Shown: positions 35,783-47,195 of the stretch, in pieces
Layout: each line of letters opens with the position of its first letter
How positions within the stretch are numbered: position 1 is the stretch's first letter
Assembly: GCA_036245525.1 (NCBI GenBank)
Contig: BTPG01000001.1
Coordinates: 220,244,320 to 220,308,319 of the forward strand
Reading direction: 5' to 3'
Source: Semisulcospira habei
Taxonomy: Eukaryota > Mollusca > Gastropoda > Semisulcospiridae
DNA length: 64,000 nt
The notes under the pieces: generated by a model
What the model saw: the letters and a program-made list of their open reading frames with translations, nothing else
Told to the model about the DNA's origin: nothing
The model's database searches: none
Made by a program: the position numbers and the translations under genes

Positions 35783-35862
<80 letters not shown>
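35602..35862 (+). mobile_element. Short retroposon with (ATT)n tail
   Basis: A 260-bp segment absent from the paralogous place in copy 1, where TTTACACACATACATAC runs on. Its 3' part reads AAGCGCCTAGAGCTC, a small inverted repeat (GCGCCTA/TAGGCGC) and then about 25 ATT units. It resembles the 12600-12701 end. Confidence 0.6.
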
Positions 35863-35864
<2 letters not shown>

Positions 35865-36040
35865 CGCGCGCACATACATACATACATACACACACACATA
35901 CATACATACGCACATATGGCGCTTCCCGCCAAATGTACGTTCAGCAGGGAGGTTAGCGTAACATGACGTAATTTTTATCTTGTTACTTCAATTGTTAGAG
36001 GTTTAGCCTGCCCGCCTTTGACATCATGGACATGCTATTA

Positions 36041-36072
36041 AATTGCCCCCCCCCCCCCCCCCCCCCCCCCCC
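36041..36072. repeat. Poly(C) run
   Basis: About 30 C residues at the end of duplicated copy 2. Confidence 0.9.
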
Positions 36073-36084
36073 GCGACCCTTCCT

Positions 36085-36194
36085 AACAACTAGATGTCCC
36101 AGGAACATGGATTTAAAGTGGTGTCAGATAGATCTTCATGAGCCCCAGCCATTCGGGGTGGTGTTCAGATTATCTCGCCGCTGAACTGGGTTAA
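36085..36194. repeat. Family A element remnant
   Basis: The flank TCCCAGGAACATGGATTT and the right end CCGCTGAACTGGGTTAA remain. Most of the hairpin is lost. Confidence 0.55.
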
Positions 36195-36564
36195 GAAACA
36201 AAAAAGAAGCACGCTTCGAAATGATAAGGACAAATCAGATTACTAAAGAACTACTTGAGAAGCTGACATCTGACATTTCTTCTCAGAGAAGATAAGCAGC
36301 TATCTTCTGTTTGTCTATTTTGAAAAGTTGTTGTTGTTGTTTTCATTTTCAAGTCTTTTTTTCTCTCTCTGTTAGCCGGTAATCTCCCCTATGGAGACAA
36401 AGGACAGAAGTCTGTAATTTCGCCAGATTTGAAATCTCGCTTTTCACGAAATGGACTCAATGTCTTTTGCCTTCACTGGGCGATAATCTCCTTCCACATT
36501 TACAAACTGACACTTTGCCAGTCTGGTTTCCTCCAAATGTTTTCATTTGCACAAATTACTTCCT
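36195..36564. other. No gene seen
   Basis: No recognised repeat or domain. Confidence 0.5.
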
Positions 36565-36778
36565 TTAACCCATTCAACCCTGACACACTACAGCAGGAGA
36601 TAGGTCGACCATGATAATTCAAGGGTAGTGCCAGATTAGTTTGACGCCTGTCGGCGCCAAGCTAATCTGGCACAACCATTGAATTATCATGGTCGATCCA
36701 TCTCCTGCAACTGGTGCATAGCCATTAGATGACGCCTCCAAAATTTATGAAATACGGCGGTCGGGCTGAATAAGTTAA
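36565..36778. mobile_element. Family B palindromic element, TTAA-flanked
   Basis: 214 bp. The left end TTAACCCATTCAACCCTGA and the right end TCGGGCTGAATAAGTTAA are imperfect terminal inverted repeats. The hairpin core has arms of about 45 bp around GGCGCC. The right flank is longer than the left. Confidence 0.85.
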
Positions 36779-37385
36779 GCAATTTCGATAAAATAACCAG
36801 CAAATAAACAAAAGTTTACGGACAATTTTACAAACTACACAAAAAGGAACACAAAAACACTGACACGCAAAACGAATACAACATCGCTAGAATCATCGGA
36901 AACACTACGATTCCAGAGATGTTGCATTTCTTACGCTCGTCAATCTACTCATCTTTTCCTTAGAAGTTTGCTAAATAAAAACTTTCTATTATGTTTTGAC
37001 CGCGTTATTCTGGATTATTAGTTTTTAGAGCAAAAACATAGCTTATCACCTTTTTCTTTTGCACTCTTGAAAGTTTTTTGTTGTTTTGTTTTGTTTGTTT
37101 GTTTTTATTTCGCCTGAGCTACGCGCTTAGCCCTGGCTCTAAAACCCGATATGTGACAAAACTTGGTGCGCAATACTTTTGAAACTGCCAAATTTCACCC
37201 TGTGGGCTCTGGTTGTCGGCTCACGAAACGGATCATTAAAATGATCACAGCTTCGTCACAGGACTAGCAGAGCTTAAAGGATAGATTTCGCCTAGTTTCA
37301 TCAACATTCCCTGACCAGATTTAGCATTACCGTGTGTGTGCGGTAAAGGGGCGGTGGGTTGCTGCTGCAGCCATTTTGATTATCA
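36779..37385. other. No gene seen
   Basis: AT-rich, with a TTTG-rich patch near 37075-37110. Confidence 0.5.
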
Positions 37386-38191
37386 ACTAGGTGCGCGGCC
37401 CACGGGGCTCTGTGTAACTAGGTGCGCGGCCCACGGGGCTCGGTGTAACTAGGTGCGCGGCCCACGGGGCTCTGTGTAACTAGGTGCGCGGCCCACGGGG
37501 CTCTGTGTAACTAGGTGCGCGGCTCACGGGGCTCTGTGTAACTAGGTGCGCGGCCCACGAGGCTCTGTGTAACTAGGTGCGCGGCCTACGGGGCTCTGTG
37601 TAACTAGGTGCGCGGCCCACGGGGCTCTGTGTAACTAGGTGCGCGGCCCACGGGGCTCTGTGTAACTAGGTGCGCGGCCCACGGGGCTCTGTGTAACTAG
37701 GTGCGCGGCCCACGGGGCTCTGTGTAACTAGGTGCGCGGCCCACGGGGCTCTGTGTAACTAGGTGCGCGGCCCACGAGGCTCTGTGTAACTAGGTGCGCG
37801 GCCCACGGGGCTCTGTGTAACTAGGTGCGCGGCCCACGGGGCTCTGTGTAACTAGGTGCGCGGCTCACGGGGCTCTGTGTAACTAGGTGCGCGGCCCACG
37901 AGGCTCTGTGTAACTAGGTGCGCGGCCCACGGGGCTCTGTGTAACTAGGTGCGCGGCCCACGGGGCTCTGTGTAACTAGGTGCGCGGCCCACGGGGCTCT
38001 GTGTAACTAGGTGCGCGGCCCACGGGGCTCTGTGTAACTAGGTGCGCGGCCCACGGGGCTCTGTGTAACTAGGTGCGCGGCCCACGGGGCTCTGTGTAAC
38101 TAGGTGCGCGGCCCACGGGGCTCTGTGTAACTAGGTGCGCGGCCCACGGGGCTCTGTGTAACTAGGTGCGCGGCTCACGGGGCTCTGTGCC
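37386..38191. repeat. 31-bp GC-rich minisatellite, about 26 copies
   Basis: The unit is 31 bp: AACTAGGTGCGCGGCCCACG followed by GGGCTCTGTGT. Units are nearly identical; the few variants are GGCTCACG, CACGAGG and one CCTACG. The variant pair GGCTCACG then CACGAGG appears at units 5-6 and again at units 16-17, so an 11-unit block (341 bp) seems to have been copied. There are no spacers. Confidence 0.95.
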
Positions 38192-39029
38192 ACTTCTTGT
38201 TTCATTATAGCAGCCCTGTTCCGTGGGCGGCTGGCGTTTCGTGGCTTTGAATTTGTTTCGATTTCAAAAGCACATGCTGTGGCTATTGACAGCGATGGGG
38301 TTAAAATATTTCCTGCAGATCGTGAAATCATAAGGCGGTTTGGGGGGCAGTCTTGTCAGTCTTGTCAGTCCAATGAGCGCAAAAATGAAAGTCTGATAAA
38401 GGCTCTTTCATCCCATGTCTAGCCGAAATCTGCCGTGTCAAACGTTTGTGCAACGGGGGTTTCTCTTCCGTTTTTACGGAAGATTCATTACTGAAAGGAA
38501 AAATCCCACTAAAGCTATCCCCAGTAGCAACGCGTCGTCGGGCTCACGATGGGCGCAGTTGGCCCGCGCACATCCGTCATGGGCCCGAGAACTTGTTTAC
38601 TGGGGTATTCTTAACACCATAGGTTCTACGGTTACTGTTGTAAAAAAACACAATTTAAAAAAATAGTAGTGAAATCTATAGTTTTAAAAATACAGCATTC
38701 ATGGAACTTTTACATTTCAGTTAATAACTTTAACGTTGTGCAAAGTCTGAGCTTTTGTCCCTTGTTTTTTGCGTAGACTGTCAATGTAAATTCAAAAAGG
38801 ACTTTGGTGATTTTTCTCTCCCTTGGTCCCTGCGTCGTTGTTTGAATGATAACCTCAAGCTGTGCTGTGTTCAACCGTTTGAATGGTGTGCCTATAGGTT
38901 TGCGTGCAGACTCCTGGGACATTATCTTTTATGGCGCGCCTGTAATAGCCTCACTTTTTCTCTTTATTACCGGAGTCTGGATATTGTGTCTGCCAAACCA
39001 TCACAAAGTCACTATCGGGGAGCCCCATG
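38192..39029. other. No recognisable gene
   Basis: Open frames of 60-93 codons exist on both strands but show no known domain, start context or splice pattern that I can support. Confidence 0.5.
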
Positions 39030-39132
39030 TGCATGACTAGATCTTGACGAGCTGTCGCGGCTGCAAGCCTGATGAGGATCTGTGCCTCTTGCATTTGGGC
39101 TTTGTTTAGTGTTTCGGCGGCGAAGGGATTAA
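39030..39132. repeat. Family A element, right part
   Basis: The right arm GATGAGGATCTGTGCCTC and the end GGCGGCGAAGGGATTAA are clear; the left arm is eroded. Confidence 0.5.
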
Positions 39133-39521
39133 TGTCATTCCTGCAACAAGTCAAAACCGGAAGTATTCCCGCGGCCATCTTGTCTGGTACTGGGATCACT
39201 CTGTGATGTGAAAGATGTGCGTGTTGACGTGTGAGGTAAGTCGTAATAGTAATAGTCATCCTGTTCATTCATGCAGGTTGTGGGCCGCCAAACTGGAAAA
39301 TGAGGAAATAGTTCCACAAACCACTGATCATGGTCGCGACACCCAAAATGCGTGCAGACAGAATTTTTTTTCTTCTTTTTCAAAAAGGAACACAAAAGTC
39401 GTTCTGTAGTAAATCCCAAAAGATCTCTTTTTACTGAAATGCTGGAGATTGATCGACCGTCATTCGACTAACTCGAAGGTAGTGTGGAATTAGCTCTCCG
39501 ACCATATGCAAATGCTTTGTG

Positions 39522-39675
39522 TTAATCCCTTCACTGCTAGTGTACGCAGATTGTATTTCTGAAATCGTCGATAATTCTACGCCAAAGAACCCTAGGCGTC
39601 AAGGGATTTGGGTACAAAGTGGTGTCAGCAAGATACATAGATCCTAATGAGCCCCCGCAAGTGCTGCCCGAGCAC
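39522..39675. repeat. Family A element, left part
   Basis: TTAATCCCTTCACTGCTAG, then the flank to the left arm AGATCCTAATGAGCCCCC, where it is broken. Confidence 0.55.
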
Positions 39676-39794
39676 ATTGTGCTAACTGGAAAACTGCCAT
39701 CAAAGGGTGGACGTTTGTGACTTCTTTTCAAAGGTAGAAAAACTTCCGCCGTAGCTGGGGGAAAAAAAGGAGCTACGCACTAACGTTTCAGATA

Positions 39795-40400
39795 CGGAGT
39801 ATTAAGGCAAGGACGAGGTATTTTGCCAAGATTTTTAGATCCGATGAGATAGCAAACCTGTCGTGGTGGCCCGTTTAACTCACTCGCTGCAGAGAAAAAC
39901 ACCACCCAACTGCAAGAGGTATAGATCCTCATGAGCCCTTGCAGTTGCGGCGGCTCGTGAGGATCGTTACCTCTTGTTAAAACCACTCTGTATCCGTGTT
40001 CCCTGGACGGCTGGAGATCTTTGTCGTTGAATTAACAAAGATGTCAGAAACACGATCTGCCTCTACCGGCAGTGAAGTGGTTCATTTTAGACAAGGCGAG
40101 GAAGAGGTATTTTTCAAAGATTTTAACAGATAATGAATCTGTCGGGGTGGACCTTTTAAAACCCAGGGATTAAGGCGAGACAGAAAGGGCGATTTTGGCG
40201 TGAAGATTTTAGATTAGAGAACATTGGGATCGTTGGTGGTGTCACGTTTGAAATACAAGGGATTAGGCGTAGATATGTGGAGAAACAGACATTTTTACGA
40301 AGACTTCAGATGGGATGGGATTGGGACATGTTGGTGGTAGAGCGTTTAAAATGGAAAAGGATTAAAGCTAGACGTGCTGACGGAACTTTTTTGTTTGCAT
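39795..40400. repeat. Diverged tandem repeat of about 90 bp, 4 copies
   Basis: Copies at about 39795, 40086, 40160 and 40258 share the order GGCGAG, ATTTTT, AAGATTTTxAGAT, GTxGGxGGT, and GTTTAAAA. The first is interrupted by a family A element at its GTTTAA. Confidence 0.55.
39875..40084. mobile_element. Family A palindromic element within tandem repeat
   Basis: 210 bp. The left TTAA is intact and the right is TTCA. Hairpin 39912-39976. The neighbouring repeat copies have CGTTTAAAA uninterrupted at the same place (40347), an empty site for TTAA insertion. Confidence 0.75.
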
Positions 40401-40508
40401 TGCATGAGATGCTGAAGTTTTCTTGTGGATTGAAAAACAGCTATTTCAGCAGTGTTTTTGATAACTGGTAAATGTCGGCATTATACCGGTTTTGTTTTAT
40501 TTGCAAAT

Positions 40509-40579
40509 ATGGGGATCGGGATTAGGGGGGGGAGAGGAGGTGGTGGGGTGGGGTGGGGTGGTGGTGGGGGGGGGGGGAG
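40509..40579. repeat. G-rich tract, possible G-quadruplex
   Basis: GGTGGGGTGGGGTGGGGTGG followed by a run of about 14 G residues. Confidence 0.8.
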
Positions 40580-40807
40580 CAAACAGTACACGGTACGGGA
40601 TGGATTTGACAAACACTAGTTGTTGAAGTAGAGATAGCTGTTATTGTGAAAAATACTGGAAATTAACTGGTTCAGTAATGAGAACATTTGAACATCACCC
40701 AGCTATAAGAGGTATAGATCCTCATGAGCCCCCGCAGTTGCGGGGGCTCATGAGGATCTACGCCTCTTGCTGAGACCACTTTAAATCCATATTTCTGGGA
40801 CATCTAT

Positions 40808-43079
40808 TGTTACGATTGTGGTTGTGTTGTCCTGTGAGAGCATGCATATTAATCGTAGGAAACGATCCGATGTTTATTTGAGCTGCCATGGTTACGTATT
40901 GTCACGACACGCCTGACGGAGTCAGGGCGCCGTGGACAATGTAAGCGCTAACGCTCGAGAAGCCCACCCACTCTAAATAAATCACACAACGCCAGTGATA
41001 AACAACAAACAAATCTTATTACCTACTCTTACTCTAACCCCCACCCCAACCCACTAACGCCCCACACCCTCACACATACACTCATAACATATTAACACAT
41101 AAAAAAGATTAACAGATAACAATGACTAACAGGTGAAAATGACTAACAGGCGAAAATGACTAACAGGCGAAAATGGCCAATGGCTATACAAGGCGGGTAC
41201 TTTGTCTCTGTACAGTGTCCTCTGTCCCACACTAGACAGGGTGGCTCGTAACGTAAGAGTACTACCCCTACACCGCAGAGCACCGTAGCCGCGCTTGCCC
41301 ACGCACGCCTGTGACCGACGCGCAGAACGTAGAATCAGCCTGCTGTAGCCCAACGTCAAAGTACTTGTCCAACAGGACTGGCTAGCGAAGGCGTTCCGAC
41401 TCCCGATGATGCGTCACCGTTGGTCATGGAAGATGAAGAGATCGAAGAACGACGAAATCTTCGAAGTGCACTGGAAAAGGGCGCATTGTCAGTCAAAGTG
41501 CCAACACAGTTAATTCTGGCCCAACACGCATCTACTCACAAACCACGTGAGTTGTGTCTCATCTCACCCTAATACCCGCCTTGGCCATATTAAATATACA
41601 ATCGTGGATAAAAAGGATTCCTATGTACATTCCACATTTACCAGGCCTGCACTATTCCATTACACTAACATTAATAACATTGCCACTGCTAAAACCAACA
41701 TTATCAAAATATCCACATGTACATACAAAGATATCAAATAATCACCGGCAACCACCCCACGTGCCAATCTTATTACATTACATCTAGGACTTAATACAAA
41801 TATATTTGAAAGGATACCACTTCAATTCATTTTGACAACATGGCCCTTTAAATATACTCACTCGGCGACAGCCGAACATAAACAACTAAATCCGACACCC
41901 ACCACATTACAACCCAACCTAAAAAACATGGTTAAAGACTTGATTAAAACATCACTAAAAACTAGACGAACACACCCTTCCGAACCTATGTACACATTCA
42001 CACACCCGAGAGCACAGCAGCTAACTGAGAAAAATGGCATGAACAATTACCTGTCACTGGTGAGTCCTCCGGCAAGACGAGACAAACAAGACGAACACGA
42101 ACCGGAGGGGTCTTCTGTTGAGTAGCAGCCGTGGTCACTAGTCTCTCGGACACCCACACCCAGGAACACTGGCCGTGGTCTTGCAGGGAGGGTAACACAA
42201 CCCTCACACAGCTTGTCAAGGGCTCCAAACGAGGCCGCACCCTGACCCATACTCTCAGCTAACTCCGCTGACTGACTGTACTATCCTACTGCTACCTCGC
42301 AGGTTAACTTTACTTCTGAACACTGTTCGGTTAAAGCTACTTGGCGAAAGCGTGCAACCGCTGTAATCGCTCACCGTTAAGCTAGCTGCACGGGCTTTAC
42401 GCTTACGTTCACACTACATTTATTAACTTCCCTAACCTAAGGCTATTTACAGAAGTCGGCGACCTACATTTATTAACAAAAAAAAAACGACTTGGGGAAA
42501 AAATAAAACAACATGTCACATCCGTTACGTGACACGTATCACGTACCTTTTCAGTGAGATTCTTTATTGTTCGTCCATGATAGCGGTGTTGGCTTTGTTA
42601 TGATATGTTAATTTTAGTCCGGAAGCTTCTAGAAAAGTCGTACGGAGAAGAGCGGTCGATTTTTGTTTTGCGTAGATTAGTTGAGAATGAACCAGAACGT
42701 TCGAATCTGGGTCGCGCTGTCTAGTGACATCGTACATGTACATTGTCTTGCATTGTCAGTTGTAGAGACACACAGTTTATCGTAGGTACGTGGCCCGTAC
42801 ATTGTGAGAGACAGTGGTGTACGTCGTGTGAGGAACTTTGTGTCGCCAGTGTGGATATTTGCAGAAGAGACTTTGTATCAGTGTTGGTGCATTTGGAAAT
42901 GCATTGTGTGGAGATCGCATCGCTGAATTAAAATATTGTTGGAACTATTACTCCAGTGTTGTCTACATCCTTAAGCCACGTGTGACGGGTTGCAGCTGAA
43001 TGAAGTTTATTTAAAAGAACCTTACGTGCGTGCGTCTGGTGTGTTTATCATACTACGACTACGACTCCACCACGTAACA
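40808..43079. mobile_element. Solo LTR 2 (TGTTACG...CGTAACA), itself interrupted
   Basis: The 5-bp target duplications TCTAT are at 40803-40807 and 43080-43084. Its own sequence is 40808-40899 plus 42540-43079, about 630 bp. No second copy or internal region is seen, so it is probably a solo LTR formed by recombination. The ends resemble those of the LTR element at 13307. Confidence 0.75.
40900..42534. mobile_element. Solo LTR 1 (TGTCACG...CGTGACA), nested
   Basis: 1635 bp, with target duplications CGTAT at 40895-40899 and 42535-42539. It lies inside solo LTR 2. No coding domain was found inside; the open frames are short. Near 41115-41175 there is a short tandem repeat (GACTAACAGGCGAAAAT). 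It could alternatively be a non-autonomous LTR element. Confidence 0.72.
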
Positions 43080-43157
43080 TCTATTTTGTGTTTTGGTGTG
43101 TTCAATTAACGCAGATATCAGAAACACGCTCAGCGTCACTGGCATTGAACGGGTTAC

Positions 43158-43583
43158 AGACCAGGAAAATTTATACATAGCTGTGTACATTACAAAGACC
43201 TCCCCCCCCCCAACCCCCCTCCCCTCCCGCCCAGCTCATATGCATCTACGATTGATTAAAATTACCATTGTTGGGCTCAAACAAGTTCCCACCATTGCCG
43301 CTGCATTCGCTCAATAATCCCGTTTGCAAAAATAATATTTAAAGTATTTTTGGCACCCTTCATGTGCCAGCTGGAAGCGCATAATTACTCAATGGATTCA
43401 GTTCAATTTTCCAAAGTGCAGGAACGGAAGTTCAAACGAATTTTAAACCTTTGAGTCAACTTGAAAAAAGGACGGTCTCCAAGCCGACCGCACTGTTTGT
43501 TTGAGATGGCATGTGACACTGGAAACGCACAGTTCCACAGCGAGTAATTGTTACCATGCATGTGAAGCGAAGGCATTGTCAAG
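43158..43583. other. No gene seen
   Basis: Contains a C-rich patch at 43201-43232. Confidence 0.5.
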
Positions 43584-43690
43584 TCAAGAGGCATAGATTC
43601 TCATGAGCCCCCGCTTCTGACTAAACGACGAATATGTCCAAAAGGCATAGATCCTCATACTACAGCCTGAGGGTCTATGGAGATCAGTGG
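43584..43690. repeat. Two family A hairpin fragments
   Basis: CAAGAGGCATAGATTCTCA (left arm only), followed at 43639 by AAAAGGCATAGATCCTCA with a weak right arm. Confidence 0.5.
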
Positions 43691-44307
43691 TTTTCGTTGA
43701 CACGCTTCCCAAAAGAGATTCTTAATCGAAGAGGCCGCATTAAAAATGCATCTTTTGTATTATTATAAACACAGAATTTGGAATCCAGCGAAACCAGCCA
43801 GTTCCAAGAGGTATAATTTGTGCCCCCCACCCTTACCCTCCCCGGCCCTCGCAAGTTTATGGCCTGGCAAGGACTCTACTGGCATATTTTTAAACTCTGT
43901 TTCTCAGCCAAAATCGCCTTTCAACCTTTGGCGGCTCCTAGCTTTACAAGTTGCAGACTCTCATGAACGCTCCGCTGATCGTGAATCCTTTAATCATTCT
44001 TGATTCCATTTACGCCTCCGTTTTTCACCATAAGGGTTCAGCATGGATAGAGTTTTGTTGGCTCTTGCAGAACGTGTTTCCAAAGTGAGTGTAGTCGATA
44101 AGCCTTTGTGAAGTCGCTAATTTGTGATGAGAAAAGGCTTTGTGGTGACAACTTTGTTTGCACCATGCAGGCACCGCATGAATAGAGGCCCATCACTCAT
44201 TCAGCCCTGAAACATAGCAGCACGATGTGGATCGACGGTGTCAGTGGTATTTCAAAGAAGGGTGTCAGAGACTGTTGAACCGTGGCGCCTTCGTTGAATA
44301 GAAGCCG
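43691..44307. other. No gene seen
   Basis: A family B-like start (CATTCAGCCCTGAAACATAG) occurs near 44197. Otherwise nothing. Confidence 0.4.
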
Positions 44308-44510
44308 TTAACCCTTGCAGCCATAAAACACTACAAGATGTAAGTAATCCATAAAAGATGAAAGGATTGTGACAATAGCTTGGCGCCTTTAGGCGCCAAG
44401 GTATTCTGGCACCATCCTTTGAATTATCATGGTCGATCTGTCATCTGAGCTGCTGTGTCGTTTTCGCACTTTCAGTTTATGAATTTCGACCCTGAGGGCT
44501 CGATCGAAGT
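44308..44510. mobile_element. Degraded family B element
   Basis: The left end is TTAACCCTTGCAGCC. The core 44376-44440 has GGCGCCTTTAGGCGCC and the right arm CCTTTGAATTATCATGGTCG. The right terminus is eroded. Confidence 0.6.
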
Positions 44511-44551
44511 GTTACAGAGAAAAATGAAAAGGGGTAAGGGGCGAAATGGTT

Positions 44552-44568
44552 GGGGGGGGGGGGGGGGG
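44552..44568. repeat. Poly(G) run
   Basis: 17 G residues. Confidence 0.85.
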
Positions 44569-44784
44569 CGTGGTGTGGGGGTTTGGGGCACGAGCTGAAC
44601 ATGCCACACGTGATTTCGTCACTTAATTATCCAGACAAGTGTTAGCCTAATCGATAATCTTCAGTGTTGTCGTAAATTGTAGAAGAACAGGGCGAGGTAA
44701 CGAGGACTGCATTTGCGCCTGGCAGGCCAGAATAGCTTTCTTGGTAGAGGAGCGGGCTGATAAAGGAGTACGGACTCAATTTGT

Positions 44785-44996
44785 TTAACCGTTTAGCCCC
44801 AAGGTCCCAATTCTCAAATTTTGTAGGTGTTCCTAACGACCATGTACCAGTTGCAGGAGATGGATTACCATGATAATTCAAGGATCGTGCCAGATTGGGT
44901 TGGCGCTTGAAGGCGCCAAGCTAATCTGGCATTACCCTTGAATGATCATGGTCAGGCTATCTCCTGCTGTAGGGATCCGGAGCTAAAAGGGTTTAA
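44785..44996. mobile_element. Family B palindromic element, TTAA-flanked
   Basis: 212 bp from TTAACCGTTTAGCCCC to GAGCTAAAAGGGTTTAA. The hairpin centre is GGCGCTTGAAGGCGCC. The orientation is opposite to 36565 (the longer flank is on the left). Confidence 0.8.
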
Positions 44997-45036
44997 AAAA
45001 TCCTTACTGTCTTAAAGATTTTTGTCATTGACCTTC

Positions 45037-45102
45037 GGAGGGCCGAGGGGGTATGCCGGTGTTCTGTAGAGGGTCGAGGGAGTATGCTGGTGCTCTGTAG
45101 GG
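45037..45102. repeat. 33-bp tandem duplication
   Basis: Two copies of GGGxCGAGGGxGTATGCxGG followed by TGxTCTGTAG. Confidence 0.65.
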
Positions 45103-45231
45103 TATCTCATTAAATCGGAATCAGGTCAAAGGAAGTTAACACACCACTTGAAAGCGAGGACAATGCGAACAATTTCAGAGAGCTTCAGACCAAAAGGATG
45201 ACTGTGAAGCGTCTTAAAAGGACAGTTACAA

Positions 45232-45320
45232 CAAACGAAGAAAGAAACACGCTTAGAAAAGACAGTTGGAACACAATTGTGTTGTATCTGTTCTTTCTAA
45301 GCGTGTTTCTATCTTCGTTG
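45232..45320. repeat. Palindrome J
   Basis: CAAACGAAGAAAGAAACACG pairs with CGTGTTTCTATCTTCGTTG. Weaker relatives carrying AACACG(C/T)TTA(A/G)AAA occur at 53630 and 60480. Confidence 0.65.
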
Positions 45321-45469
45321 AATTCTCTGAATTTTAGGGACCGTCAGGACTTAAACTCCGCTATCAGAGAGGAATGTGCATTTCTGTTAAGAATCATACA
45401 ATCAAAACCGAATGAGTGCCTGAAACTATAGACATAATTATGAATGCTGCTTCTTGTCAGCAAGAAACA

Positions 45470-47195
45470 CAAAACGTTCATGTTTCCCTGTGGCATGCAG
45501 TTCTGTTGTTTACAAAATCATTCAGACGCAGCGCAAAACGTTCATGTTTCCCTGTGGCATGCAGTTCTGTTGTTTACAAATTCATTCAGACGCAGCGCAA
45601 AACGTTCATGTTTCCCTGTGGCATGCAGTTCTGTTGTTTACAAATTCATTCAGACGCAGCGCAAAAGTTCATGTTTCCCTGTGGCATGCAGTTCTGTTGT
45701 TCACAAATTCATTCAGACGCAGCGCAAAACGTTCATGTTTCCCTGTGGCATGCAGTTCTGTTGTTTACAAATTCATTCAGACGCAGCGCAAAACGTTCAT
45801 GTTTCCCTGTGGCATGCAGTTCTGTTGTTTACAAATTCATTCAGACGCAGCGCAAAACGTTCATGTTTCCCTGTGGCATGCAGTTCTGTTGTTTACAAAA
45901 TCATTCAGACGCAGCGCAAAACGTTCATGTTTCCCTGTGGCATGCAGTTCTGTTGTTTACAAATTCATTCAGACGCAGCGCAAAACGTTCATGTTTCCCT
46001 GTGGCATGCAGTTCTGTTGTTTACAAAATCATTCAGACGCAGCGCAAAACGTTCATGTTTCCCTGTGGCATGCAGTTCTGTTGTTTACAAAATCATTCAG
46101 ACGCAGCGCAAAACGTTCATGTTTCCCTGTGGCATGCAGTTCTGTTGTTTACAAATTCATTCAGACGCAGCGCAAAACGTTCATGTTTCCCTGTGGCATG
46201 CAGTTCTGTTGTTTACAAATTCATTCAGACGCAGCGCAAAAGTTCATGTTTCCCTGTGGCATGCAGTTCTGTTGTTCACAAATTCATTCAGACGCAGCGC
46301 AAAACGTTCATGTTTCCCTGTGGCATGCAGTTCTGTTGTTTACAAATTCATTCAGACGCAGCGCAAAACGTTCATGTTTCCCTGTGGCATGCAGTTCTGT
46401 TGTTTACAAATTCATTCAGACGCAGCGCAAAACGTTCATGTTTCCCTGTGGCATGCAGTTCTGTTGTTTACAAATTCATTCAGACGCAGCGCAAAACGTT
46501 CATGTTTCCCTGTGGCATGCAGTTCTGTTGTTTACAAATTCATTCAGACGCAGCGCAAAACGTTCATGTTTCCCTGTGGCATGCAGTTCTGTTGTTTACA
46601 AATTCATTCAGACGCAGCGCAAAACGTTCATGTTTCCCTGTGGCATGCAGTTCTGTTGTTTACAAATTCATTCAGACGCAGCGCAAAACGTTCATGTTTC
46701 CCTGTGGCGTGCAGTTCTGTTGTTTACAATTTTATTCAGACGCAGCGCAAAACGTTCATGTTTCCCTGTGGCATGCAGTTCTGTTGTTTACAAATTCATT
46801 CAGACGCAGTGCAAAACGTTCATGTTTCCCTGTGGCGTGCAGTTCTGTTGTTTACAATTTTATTCAGACGCAGCGCAAAACGTTCATGTTTCCCTGTGGC
46901 ATGCAGTTCTGTTGTTTACAAATTCATTCAGACGCAGTGCAAAACGTTCATGTTTCCCTGTGGCATGCAGTTCTGTTGTTTACAAAATCATTCAGACGCA
47001 GCGCAAAACGTTCATGTTTCCCTGTGGCATGCAGTTCTGTTGTTTACAAAATCATTCAGACGCAGCGCAAAACGTTCATGTTTCCCTGTGGCATGCAGTT
47101 CTGTTGTTTACAAATTCATTCAGACGCAGCGCAAAACGTTCATGTTTCCCTGTAGCATGCAGTTCTGTTGTTTACAAATTCATTCAGACGCAGCG
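45470..47195. repeat. 64-bp tandem array, about 27 copies
   Basis: The unit starts AAAACGTTCATGTTTCCCTG and ends CATTCAGACGCAGCGC; the period is 64 bp. All three forward frames stay open for 579-620 codons because the unit has no stop in any frame and 64 is not a multiple of 3. Two 63-bp units with the same linked change (GTTCACAAATTC) lie 575 bp apart, so a 9-unit block was copied. Another change (ACAATTTTATTC) recurs 128 bp apart, a 2-unit copy. Most likely a non-coding minisatellite. Confidence 0.93.

Larger units (their letters stand above)
40663..43157. mobile_element. Family A element split by nested solo LTRs
   Basis: Left part 40663-40807 (TTAACTGGTTCAGTAATG start, hairpin 40705-40770), right part 43085-43157 (ending TTGAACGGGTTAC). 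Together they are 218 bp, the normal family length. The insertion is bordered by TCTAT on both sides. Confidence 0.82.

Noticed and set aside
37386..38191. CRISPR-like array
   Set aside because: Units are directly adjacent without unique spacers, and the DNA is animal nuclear sequence.
38415..39409. Possible host exons in the 60-94 codon open frames
   Set aside because: No recognisable domain, splice pattern or conservation can be shown from sequence alone.
40900..42534. A DNA transposon with TGTCACG inverted ends
   Set aside because: The 5-bp CGTAT duplication and TG..CA ends that match the LTR pattern elsewhere in the window fit a solo LTR better.
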